Below are positions 33,325 to 41,427 of a stretch of 64,000 nucleotides of DNA, piece by piece (positions within the stretch are counted from its first letter, which is position 1; each line of letters starts with the position of its first letter). The stretch is from CATQHS01 sp965203375 (lineage in GTDB: Bacteria; Actinomycetota; Acidimicrobiia; Acidimicrobiales; Aldehydirespiratoraceae): positions 3,100,001 to 3,164,000 of the forward strand of contig OZ241886.1 in assembly GCA_965203375.1 (NCBI GenBank), read 5' to 3'. The notes under the pieces are model-generated. The model made no database searches. It was given only the letters and a program-made list of their open reading frames with translations, and was not told the DNA's origin. The position numbers and the translations under genes were made by a program.

Positions 33325-33924
33325 CTATCCGTCCCAATCGATGTCGAACGCTTGCACGACCTGCTGAACCTGGTCGGCGGACAGCGCCTTCGCGGGATGG
33401 CCCAGCGTGAGCATGGCGAGCTGCGCGGTGTACTCGAGTTCTTCGATCGCGTTGCCGGCCGCTTCGAGGGTTTCGGCGGCGACGACGGGGCCGTGGTTGG
33501 CCAGAAGGACGGCGGAGCGCCGCCCGGCCAGGCACCTCACGGCTTCGCCCATCGCCGGATCGCCCGGCACGAAGAAGGGCAGCAACTTCACTCTTCCGAG
33601 CTGCATGATCGAGTACGGCGTGAGCGGCGGAAGGGCGTTCTCGGGATCGACGTCGGGCGCCATCGACCACGCCACCGAGTGGCTCGAATGCAGGTGGACG
33701 ACCGCCCCGGTCTGCGGGCGGGTGTCGTAGAACGCCGTGTGCAGGGGCATCTCCTTCGTGGGGGGATCGCCGCCGGCGAGCTTGCCGGTTGCGTCGAAGC
33801 GCGACAGTCGGCCGGGGTCGAGCCGCCCGAACGAGGTCCCGGTCGGCGAGACCAGAAGACCCCCGTCCTCGGTTCTGGCCGAGACGTTGCCGGTCGAGCC
33901 TCTCGTCAGCCCGCGGTCGAACAT
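33325..33924 (-). CDS. Class II aldolase/adducin-family protein (OtnC-like), possibly 5'-truncated
   Basis: A 199-residue protein of the class II aldolase family, closest by eye to 3-oxo-tetronate 4-phosphate decarboxylase (OtnC). It has GSTGNVSAR, SPTGTSFGRLDP, PTKEMPLHTAFY, the metal site VVHLHSSHSVA and LLANHGPV. ATG 33924 is directly preceded by an in-frame TAG. The usual 12-15 residue N-terminal helix (before LFDRGL) is missing, so the gene may have been clipped when the primase fragment and repeat array joined it. The catalytic centre itself looks complete. Confidence 0.8.
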   Translation of the reverse strand: MFDRGLTRGSTGNVSARTEDGGLLVSPTGTSFGRLDPGRLSRFDATGKLAGGDPPTKEMPLHTAFYDTRPQTGAVVHLHSSHSVAWSMAPDVDPENALPPLTPYSIMQLGRVKLLPFFVPGDPAMGEAVRCLAGRRSAVLLANHGPVVAAETLEAAGNAIEELEYTAQLAMLTLGHPAKALSADQVQQVVQAFDIDWDG

Positions 33925-34001
33925 CGACTAAGCCGGCCCGCCGGGCGGCCCCGCCCCGGGCGCCGAGGGGCCGGGGCGGCCCGGGCCCGGCGGCCGCGGG
34001 G

Positions 34002-34235
34002 GTGGAGGCCGCCCTGGCCAGGATCGACGGGTCGGCCATGAGCTACGACGAGTGGCTGGCCGTGGGGATGGCCCTGCACGACTGGGATCCGGGCGGCCTG
34101 GACCTGTGGATCGCGTGGAGCAGGCGGTCGGCGCGCCACGACCCCGGCTACGAGCCCGCGATGGCCGCCAAGTGGGGCTCGTTCCGGGCCGGCGGCGGCG
34201 TCACCATCGGCACGGTGCTGGGGCTGGGCCGGTGA
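34002..34235 (+). pseudogene. Fragment of a phage/plasmid primase (PriCT-2-like domain)
   Basis: About 78 codons match the Primase C-terminal 2 pattern: EAALARIDGSAMSYDEWLAV, then MALHDWDPGGLDLWIAWSRRS, then MAAKWGSFRAGGGVTIGTVL. No start or catalytic primase/helicase region is present. It abuts the clipped aldolase gene on one side and the mosaic repeat array on the other, and is most likely the remnant of a mobile element. Confidence 0.65.
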
Positions 34236-34886
34236 GCGGCGACCCGGCCGCCCTGGCCGCGGCCCCGGCCCACCTCGGGCCAGACGGCGGGCTCAAGGCC
34301 GGGCCGCCCGGACCTGATGGCCACGGGCTCACTGGCCGCGGTCACCTCGGGCCAATCCAGCTCGGGCCGGTCCAGCTCGGGGCCGCCGAAGGGCACCTCG
34401 GCCCGGACCTGATGGCCACGCGCTCACGGCTCACCTCGGGCCGTCCAGGGGCGGGGCTCAAGATCGGGCCGCCGAAGGGCCGGGCCGGGCTCAACCTCGG
34501 GCCGCCGCCGGGCCTGATGGCCACGCGCTCACGGCTCACGGCCCACCTCGGGCCGCCGCAGGGCCGAGCTGATGGCCCGCGGTCACCGTCGAGGGCCTGG
34601 ACCTGATGGCCCGGCCGTCGAGGGCCGAAGATCGGGCCGACCGTCCAGCCCCGGGCGGGCTCACGGCCCACCTCGGGGCCGCAGGGCCGCCGAGGGCCGG
34701 GCCTGATCGGCGGCGGGCTCACGGCCCACCTCGGCCCGCAGGGGGCCGCCGCAGGGCCGCCGAGGGCCTGATGGCCACGGCTCGCGGCCCACCTCGGCCC
34801 GTAGGGGCCGCCGCAGGGCCTTAGGGCCGAGGATCGGGCCGACGGTCCAGCTCGGCGGGCGGCCGCCCGAGGGCCGGGCTCGCGGC
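34236..34886. repeat. GC-rich mosaic repeat array A
   Basis: About 650 bp composed almost entirely of a few words in varying order: ctgatggccacg, gctcacggcccacctcgggcc, gccgccgagggcc, gatcgggccgaccgtccag and the rggccg/ggcc core. No fixed period. Frames are open only because of composition. It shares its words with array B on the other side of the LRR gene, including a 26-bp segment (34569-34594) identical to the junction with the transposase tail at 38925-38950. Confidence 0.9.
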
Positions 34887-34887
34887 C

Positions 34888-36837
34888 CTACGGCGCCGAT
34901 TGAACCGCTCGGGCCAGGAAGGAGGCCATCTGGGCCCGCGTGACCGTTTCGGCGGGGCAGTAACGCGGGGGGTCGGCGGCGCATCCGGCGGTCACTCCGG
35001 CGGCGGCGATGCCCTCGGCGGCCCGGACGGCGGCGCCGGTGAGCCCGGCCGTATCGGTGAACAGGCCCTCGGCCCGAGCGGGGGCGGAGATGTGGTTGAA
35101 GGCGGCCACGAGCATCTCGGCCATGTCGGCCCGGGTCACGGCGCCGCCGGGGTCGAAGACTCCGCCGGGGGCGCGGATCACGCCGTTTCGCGTCGCCCAC
35201 AAAACACCGAAAAAATGCGTGTCATCGGCGTCCATGTCGGAAAAATACCTAGTACCACCTATATAGGAGACGGCCTGATCCCCGTATAGTCGGCTGCTGA
35301 CACGCCACAGGAAGGAGGCCATCTGGGCCCGCGTGACCGTTTCGGCGGGGCAGTAACGCGGGGGGTCGGTGGCGCATCCGACGGTGATGCCCTGCCCGAC
35401 GATGAACTCGATATTAGCCTCATGGACGCTGCCCTCATCGTCGGAGAACCTGCCGCAATATAAGCCCAACTCGATGGCGCGGTTGCCTATCTCCGGCGGT
35501 ATGGGGCCCGTGAGCAAGTTGCAGGGCAGGTCCAGTCTTTTCAGGTTGGACAGGTTGCCCAGCTCCGGCGGTAAAGAGCCCGAGAAGTTACCGGACAGGC
35601 TCAGACTAGACAGTCTAGACAGGTTGCCCAGCCACGGCGGTAAAGAGCCCGAGAAGTTACCGGACAGGCTCAGACTAGACAGTCTAGACAGGTTGCCCAG
35701 CCACGGCGGTAAAGAGCCCGAGAAGTTACCGGACAGGCTCATCTCATACAGGTTAGACAGGTTGCCCAGCCACGGCGGTAAAGAGCCCGAGAAGTTACCG
35801 GACAGGCTCATCTCATACAGGTTAGACAGGTTGCCCAGCCACGGCGGTAAAGAGCCCGAGAAGTTACCGGACAGGCTCATCTCATACAGGTTAGACAGGT
35901 TGCCCAGCTCCGGCGGTAAAGAGCCCGAAAGACTATTACCGGACAGGTTCAGTCTTTCCAGGTTGGTGAGTTTGCCCAGCTCCGGCGGTATAGAGCCCGA
36001 GAGATCATTATAGGCCAGGTTCAGACTAGACAGGTTAGACAGGTTGCCCAGCTCCGGCGGTAAAGAGCCCGAAAGATCATTACTGGACAGGTCCAGAGTA
36101 ACTCTATCACGGGTGTTGCCGTTTATCTTGTCGTACCAGCTCGCCCCCATCACGCTGCCCAGGTTGCCCAGCTCCGGCGGTAAAGAGCCCGAAAGATCAT
36201 TACTGGACAGGTGCAGAATAGCCAGTCTAGACAGGTTGCCCAGCTCCGGCGGTATAGAGCCCGAAAGATCATTATAGCCCAGGTTCAGACTAGACAGGTT
36301 AGACAGGTTGCCCAGCTCCGGCGGTATAGAGCCCGAAAGACTATTACCGGACAGGTTCAGTCTTTCCAGGTTAGACATGTTGCCCAGCTCCGGCGGTATA
36401 GAGCCCGAGAGGTTACCGGTTATTCTCATCTCATACAGGTTAGACAGGTTGCCCAGCTCCCGCGGTATAGAGCCCGAGAGATTATCACCCTTTATATGCA
36501 TTTCAACCAGGTTGTTGAGTTTGCCCAGCTCCGGCGGTAAAGAGCCCGTGAGGCTATCGCTGTTTACGCTCAGAATAGACAGGTTAGACAGGTTGCCCAG
36601 CTCCGGCGGTAAAGCGCCCGTGACATTACCACTTATTGTCAGGCTTCTTATTTGGGTGAGAGTGCCCAGGTCCGTCGGTATAGAGCCCGATCTAACATAG
36701 CAGTCCTCCGCGTCCACATAGGGCAAGCACGGATGCTGCGGGACGCCCTCATTCGCCGGGGCGCTGACCGGGCTCACTACTATAGATGCAGTGAAGATGG
36801 CTAGAGCTGCCAGCAGTCTTCGACTATTTATAGCAAT
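34888..36837 (-). CDS. Secreted leucine-rich-repeat protein with C-terminal S-layer-homology domains
   Basis: About 649 residues. The signal peptide is IAINSRRLLAALAIFTASIV followed by VSPVSA. About 17 plant-type LRRs of 23-24 residues (LxxLxLxxNxLSGSIPPELGNLSN) then fill residues 50-450. Three S-layer-homology-like repeats close the protein (FSDMDADDTHFFGVLWATRN; VTRADMAEMLVAAF; AETVTRAQMASFL twice), expected to anchor it in the cell envelope. The signal peptide lies upstream of the first GTG (36777), and its frame has no ATG/GTG/TTG; ATT 36837 with AAGGGG 10 nt upstream is the likely start. Five consecutive LRRs are nearly identical at DNA level. Composition is less GC-rich than its surroundings. 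Confidence 0.85.
   Translation of the reverse strand: MAINSRRLLAALAIFTASIVVSPVSAPANEGVPQHPCLPYVDAEDCYVRSGSIPTDLGTLTQIRSLTISGNVTGALPPELGNLSNLSILSVNSDSLTGSLPPELGKLNNLVEMHIKGDNLSGSIPRELGNLSNLYEMRITGNLSGSIPPELGNMSNLERLNLSGNSLSGSIPPELGNLSNLSSLNLGYNDLSGSIPPELGNLSRLAILHLSSNDLSGSLPPELGNLGSVMGASWYDKINGNTRDRVTLDLSSNDLSGSLPPELGNLSNLSSLNLAYNDLSGSIPPELGKLTNLERLNLSGNSLSGSLPPELGNLSNLYEMSLSGNFSGSLPPWLGNLSNLYEMSLSGNFSGSLPPWLGNLSNLYEMSLSGNFSGSLPPWLGNLSRLSSLSLSGNFSGSLPPWLGNLSRLSSLSLSGNFSGSLPPELGNLSNLKRLDLPCNLLTGPIPPEIGNRAIELGLYCGRFSDDEGSVHEANIEFIVGQGITVGCATDPPRYCPAETVTRAQMASFLWRVSSRLYGDQAVSYIGGTRYFSDMDADDTHFFGVLWATRNGVIRAPGGVFDPGGAVTRADMAEMLVAAFNHISAPARAEGLFTDTAGLTGAAVRAAEGIAAAGVTAGCAADPPRYCPAETVTRAQMASFLARAVQSAP
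35563..35915. repeat. Near-identical 66-69-bp LRR-coding units
   Basis: Five successive units of about 66 bp contain gttgcccagccacggcggta and ttaccggacaggctca; three encode LYEMSLSGNFSGSLPPWLGN and two encode LSSLSLSGNFSGSLPPWLGN. The near identity indicates recent expansion inside the LRR gene. Confidence 0.9.
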
Positions 36838-36889
36838 TTTCGTTTTTCCCCTTCGTCGTCGTTGACATCAAACATTAACACAGGTCCGG

Positions 36890-38937
36890 CTCTGATGGCC
36901 GGGCCTTCGAGGGCCGAAGATCGGGCCGACCGTCCAGCTCGGGCCGCCGTAGGGCCGTAGGGCCGCCGCCGGGCCGCCGAGGGCCTGGCCTGATCGGCGG
37001 CGGGCTCACGGCCCACCTCGGGGCGCAGGGGCCGCCGCAGGGCCTTAGGGCCGAACCTCGGGCCGTCCAGGGCCGGGCTCAACCTCGGCCGCCGAGGGCC
37101 TGATGGCCACGGCCCACGGCCCACCCCGGGCCGTAGGGCCGCCCCTGATCGGCGGCGGGCTCACGGCCCACCTCGGCCCGCAGGGCCGCCGAAGGGCCTT
37201 AGGGCCGAACCTCGGGCCGTCCGGGGGCCGGGGCCGGGCCGCCGAGGGCCGAAGATCGGGCCGACCGTCCAGGGCCGGGCTCAACCTCGGCCGCCGAGGG
37301 CCTGATGGCCACGGCTCACGGCTCACGGCCCACCCCGGGCCGTCCAGGGCCGGGCTCACGGCCCACCTCGGGCCCGTAGGGCCGCCGAAGGGCCTTAGGG
37401 CCGAACCTCGGGCCGGGGCTCAACCTCGGGCCGCCGAGGGCCGGGCCTGATGGCCGGGCCTTCGAGGGCCGAGGATCGGGCCGACCGTCCAGGGCCGGGC
37501 TCACGGCCCGCGGGCTCACGGCCCACCTCGGGCCGGGCCGGGGCCGGGCTCAACCTCGGGCCGCCGAGGGCCTGGACCTGATCGGCGGCGGGCCCACGGC
37601 TCACGGCCCACCTCGGGCCGTCCAGGGGCCGCCGCAGGGCCGGGCTCAAGATCGGGCCGCCCGAGGGCCTGATGGCCACCGGCTCACCTCGGGCCGCAGG
37701 GCCGCCGAGGGCCGGGCCTGATCGGCGGCGGGCCCACGGCTCACGGCCCACCTCGGGGCCGTCCAGGGGCCGGGCTCAACCTCGGCCCGCCGAGGGCCTG
37801 ATGGCCACCGGCTCACCTCGGGCCGCAGGGCCGCCGAGGGCCGGGCCTGATCGGCGGCGGGCTCACGGCCCACCTCGGGGCCGTCCAGGGGCCGGGCTCA
37901 ACCTCGGGCCGCCGAGGGCCTGGACCTGATCGGCGGCGGGCTCACGGCCCACCTCGGGCCGTCCAGGGGCGGGGCCGGGCCTTCGAGGGCCGAGGATCGG
38001 GCCGACCGTCCAGCTCGGGCCCGGGCTCACGGCCCACCGGCTCACGGCCCACCCCGGGCCGTCCAGGGGCCGCCGCAGGGCCGGGCTCAACCTCGGGCCG
38101 GGCTCAACCTCGGGCCGGTCTTCAAGGGGCCGAGGATCGGCGGGCCGGTCCAGCTTCGGCCCCCCGGTCCAGCACGGCGGGGCGGCCGAGGGCCGGGCCG
38201 GTCTTCGAGGGCCGCACGTCGGCGGCCCGAAGGCCAACGTCGACGTCCGGACCTTCGGGCTCCACCTCGGCGGCGGCGGGCCGGGCTCACCGTAGGGCCT
38301 TTAGGGCCGAACCTCGGGCCGGTCTTCGAGGGCTCAAAGCCGGGCTCCGCCGAGGGCCTGATGGCCCACCGGCTCACCTCGGCCCCGCAGGGCCGCCGCA
38401 GGGCCGCCGAGGGCCTGATGGCCACGGCTCACGGCTCACGGCTCACCTCGGGCCGTCCAGGGCCGGGGGCTCAAGATCGGGCCGCCGCCGGGCCGGGCTC
38501 ACCGTAGGGCCGTCGAGGGCCTGGAGCTGATGGCCCGGCCTTCGAGGGCCGAGGATCGGGCCACCGTCCAGCTCGGGCCGGGCTCAAGATCGGGCCGCCG
38601 AGGGCCTGGACCTGATCGGCGGCGGGCTCACGGCCCACCGGCTCACGGCCCACCTCGGCCCGCAGGGCCGCCGCAGGGCCGGGCTCACGGCCCACCTCGG
38701 GCCGTCCAGGGCCGGGGCCGGGCCGTCGAGGGCCGAAGATCGGGCCGACCGTCCAGGGCCCCTCGGCCCGCAGGGGCCGCCGCAGGGCCTTAGGGCCGAA
38801 CCTCGGGCCGGGCCTTCGAGGGCTCAAGGCCGGGCGGCGGCCTGGACCTGATGGCCACGCGCTCACGGCTCACCTCGGGGCCGTCCAGGGCCGGGCTCAA
38901 GATCGGGCCGCCGAGGGTCTGGACCTGATGGCCCGCG
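36890..38937. repeat. GC-rich mosaic repeat array B
   Basis: About 2 kb of the same mosaic as array A. Recurring words are ctgatcggcggcgggctcac, ggcccacctcgggccgtcca, ggggccgggctcaacctcgg, gccgccgagggcctga, ttagggccgaacctcgggcc and gaggatcgggccgaccgtcc. GGCC occurs every few bases. Segments of 50-120 bp recur nearly intact (for example around 37680-37760 and 37805-37885), showing local duplication. No gene is credible here: open frames occur on both strands in all phases. Confidence 0.9.
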
Positions 38938-39267
38938 GTCACCGTCGAGGAGGTCCTAATCGACAACGGGCCCTGCTACCGCTCCCGGATCTGGGCCCAG
39001 GCCCTGCGAGCCGCCAGCGCCGTCCGCCGCCGCACCCGGGCCTTCCGGCCCCAGACCAACGGCAAAGTCGAACGCTTCCACCGCATCCTCCTCGAAGAAT
39101 GGGCCTACATCCAGCCCTGGCACTCAGAAACCCAACGCCGCGACGACTACCGAGGGTTCCTCCACTACTATAATCACCACCGATCCCACGGCGCCCTCGG
39201 CTGGGCCACCCCAACCTAAACCCTCAACCAGCTAAACGAGGACAACCTCCCCGAAGACCACACCTAG
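38938..39267 (+). pseudogene. IS481-family transposase, C-terminal remnant
   Basis: About 93 codons encode the end of an rve/DDE transposase: VLIDNGPCYRS (second Asp), FRPQTNGKVERFHRILLEEW (catalytic Glu in KVERF) and FLHYYNHHRSHGALGW. The 5' two-thirds, including the helix-turn-helix and first Asp, are gone and the sequence begins abruptly at repeat array B. A TAA at 39217-39219 interrupts the frame, which then continues 15 codons (LNQLNEDNLPEDHT) to TAG 39265. It is therefore dead by both truncation and nonsense mutation. Confidence 0.9.
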
Positions 39268-39983
39268 TGGATCTCCGCAGACCGGCCCACCGCCGCTCTG
39301 AGGGTCTCGATGTCGAAGCCGGGGGCCCTGATGGCGTCGAGTATCACGGCCTCTCGCCGGACGATCGTCTCGACGGCTTCGGGCAACAGCGGCGCTATAT
39401 CGAGCGGGATCACCACCGCGCCGTGCTTGTCGGCGTGAATCAGGCTTCCGTGCTCGACGACCATGCCGAAGACGTCCACCTCGCAGCCGACATCAACCAC
39501 GTGGACATAGGAGTGGCTCGGGCCGATGCTGCCCCCCAGGAGATTGAACCCCTCGGCGCACTGGTCCAGGTCTCGAATGGCGCCGTTGGTTATCGCCCCC
39601 AGAGAGCCGAGGCCCTGATGCAGCGCGGTGTGGACCTCCCCCCACCAGGCCGCGGCGCCGGGCTGGGCGTCGGCATCCTGGACGACGACGATGGTCGGGC
39701 CGGGACCCTGCGCCGTGTACTCGTAGTACTCCAGCGACTTGCGCCGCTTCTCGTCGGCGCTGAGACCCGCCGCCCCTCGGATCACCGCCGTGCGCGCGTA
39801 CCCGACCATCGGCGGAAGGGTCGGGTCGGCGGCGACCAGCGTCTGCCGCGTGTAGCCGATCGAGCGCGGCCGCTCGGGAGCGGCAATCTCCAGGGCGTTG
39901 CAGATCGTCGGGGTGTCCGATCGGGCCAGCGCGGCCAGGAGGTCCTCGTCGATGGTCTCGTGCTCGGTGTGCGGCTCAGCCAC
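39264..39983 (-). CDS. RraA-like / HMG aldolase-family protein
   Basis: A 239-residue member of the RraA / 4-hydroxy-4-methyl-2-oxoglutarate aldolase superfamily. Features are DTPTICNALE near the start, GYARTAVIRG, a central VVVQDAD, LGAITNGAIRDLDQ (the substrate/metal-binding loop with G-x-RD) and IHADKHGAVVIP. Family members cleave or decarboxylate oxo-acids, or act as RNase E inhibitors. GTG 39983 is supported by AGGAGG 5 nt upstream. It is the last gene of the long leftward operon and its end touches the transposase remnant. Confidence 0.85.
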   Translation of the reverse strand: MAEPHTEHETIDEDLLAALARSDTPTICNALEIAAPERPRSIGYTRQTLVAADPTLPPMVGYARTAVIRGAAGLSADEKRRKSLEYYEYTAQGPGPTIVVVQDADAQPGAAAWWGEVHTALHQGLGSLGAITNGAIRDLDQCAEGFNLLGGSIGPSHSYVHVVDVGCEVDVFGMVVEHGSLIHADKHGAVVIPLDIAPLLPEAVETIVRREAVILDAIRAPGFDIETLRAAVGRSAEIH

Positions 39984-40015
39984 TAGGCCTCCTTCTTCTG
40001 CTTTAGCTTCTGCGT

Positions 40016-40987
40016 TCAGCCCTTGAACAGCCGGATCTGGCGGTGAACGGCCAGCTCGTCGATCAGAACCCACTCCCTGGTGATCTGCCGGTCGATCACC
40101 TCGGCGTGGCTGATCCCCAGGATGTAGATCGGGGCACCGGACGGGTCTCCGAACGCGCCAGCGCCGTCATGGGTCCCCTGGACGCTCCAGCGGGCGGCTG
40201 TGCGAAGCGGGTGGCCGGGATCGTCTCGGCCGATGAGATGGTCCACCGAGAAACGGGCGTCGGGAACCGCGGAGATCAGGCCCATCCAGAACTGCGTCGC
40301 CTCAGCCTTGCCGCTCTCGGTGAAGCCGCCCGGCAGCTCGAGGGCGACCGCCTCGTTGTAGTTGGCGTCGACCACCCGGCAGTCGCTCCGCCAGATCGAC
40401 TCCAATGTGGCGGCGTACATGAGCGCATGTTCGGACGTCTCCGCCGGGGTGACATAGCTGCCCTCCACGTCGATCTCCGGCGTGAACACCTCGGGCTCCT
40501 GGCCCCTCTCGCGCTCTCTGGCAATCGACTGGGCCGCGAACTCGCCCACATCGTGGCCGAGCTGGCGGATGATGGCGCCGTGGTCGCGGACCAGCCATTC
40601 CTCGCACACGTTCTCGGCCCGAAGGACGGTGTCGGCGATGGTGCGGGCCTTGACCCGCTTGCCCGTCGGCGGGCCGAACATGCCGTGGCCGTTGTGGTGC
40701 ATGGGCGACACGATCCGGTGCGACGAGTAGTAGCAGCCGGTTTCGTCGTCTCCGGTCCAGATCACGTCCTCGCCGAGCAGCCGGCGGTCGGGGAACTGGT
40801 GCAGCGTGGCGTTGGTGGCCGCGATCACCGAGTCGATGCCCTGGGTCAGCCCCATCGCCGTCCTGACGATGTTGTCGCTGGAGTAGTAGTCCCGGATCCG
40901 GGCCATGCCGCGCTCTTCCCAGATGCGCCTCGTCGATTTCAGGATGTAGTCGGGAACCGACGTGAACTCGGGATTGAAGCCTTTCAA
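40016..40987 (-). CDS. SnoaL/NTF2-like protein, two domains
   Basis: A 323-residue protein with two SnoaL-like (NTF2-fold) domains: residues ~10-150 with LQGIDSV-type and GEDVIWTGDDETGCYYSSHR, and ~170-320 with ATLESIWRSDCRVV and the end ITREWVLIDELAVHRQI. The TTG at 40987 is the probable start: GGAGG lies 6 nt upstream and it overlaps the previous stop (TTGA). NTF2-fold proteins serve as cyclases, hydratases or isomerases; no reaction can be assigned. It is one of four SnoaL-like reading frames in this operon. Confidence 0.75.
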   Translation of the reverse strand: MKGFNPEFTSVPDYILKSTRRIWEERGMARIRDYYSSDNIVRTAMGLTQGIDSVIAATNATLHQFPDRRLLGEDVIWTGDDETGCYYSSHRIVSPMHHNGHGMFGPPTGKRVKARTIADTVLRAENVCEEWLVRDHGAIIRQLGHDVGEFAAQSIARERERGQEPEVFTPEIDVEGSYVTPAETSEHALMYAATLESIWRSDCRVVDANYNEAVALELPGGFTESGKAEATQFWMGLISAVPDARFSVDHLIGRDDPGHPLRTAARWSVQGTHDGAGAFGDPSGAPIYILGISHAEVIDRQITREWVLIDELAVHRQIRLFKG

Positions 40988-41328
40988 CGTGATCCTCCAT
41001 CCAGGTCTTGGACCTGCCGGTCCGGGAAGGCCACGAGCCACGGGCGCTGATGCAGGTTCTCGAACTCCTCGAAGCTCAGGCAGGCCCCGATCCCGCCCGG
41101 CCCGTACCACTGAAGGTCGGGGAAGGACCGCATGAGGGGTGCCCACGCCTCGGACAGGAAGCGGCCCAATCCCTCGACGCTCCCCACCGGCTCGTGGCCG
41201 TGCCAGCGGACGTCGTCTGAGGCAACCGCGGCCGCGGCCTCCGCCCGCTTGCCGGGGTCGGGGTTGTCGAGCGCGGCCCAGTAGTCGAGGACGAGCGACT
41301 TGTCGGCCTGGCGGACTGGATCGGTCAT
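40984..41328 (-). CDS. SnoaL-like remnant (internal deletion of a two-domain protein)
   Basis: A 114-residue frame. Residues 1-65 (DKSLVLDYWAALDNP to APLMRSFPDL) align with the start of domain 1 of the neighbouring two-domain protein (AAVWDYWQKMN to PLLRSFPDM). The next residues (WYGPGGIGACLSFEEFENLH, then QRPWLVAFPDR) align with the middle of domain 2 (WYGYSGIGRCHTLEEFEDFH). The sequence then ends. It looks like an internal deletion joining the two domains plus loss of the end, so probably not functional as a full fold, but the frame is still open and coupled to the next gene. Confidence 0.65.
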   Translation of the reverse strand: MTDPVRQADKSLVLDYWAALDNPDPGKRAEAAAAVASDDVRWHGHEPVGSVEGLGRFLSEAWAPLMRSFPDLQWYGPGGIGACLSFEEFENLHQRPWLVAFPDRQVQDLDGGSR

Positions 41329-41427
41329 CGGCTCGGCATCATCCTTGGTCTCGGGTGCCTACAGCAGCGGCGGCGGTCTCGGGGCTGCCTACAGCGGTGG
41401 CAGCGCCGGCGGGCGCGGGCACGTCGG

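Noticed and set aside
36890..38937. Numerous open frames inside the repeat arrays as possible proline/glycine-rich proteins
   Set aside because: All phases on both strands are open because stop codons are rare in this composition; no start context, no conserved product.
38928..39173. A plus-strand frame inside the transposase remnant
   Set aside because: It is out of frame with the recognisable transposase sequence read from 38938.
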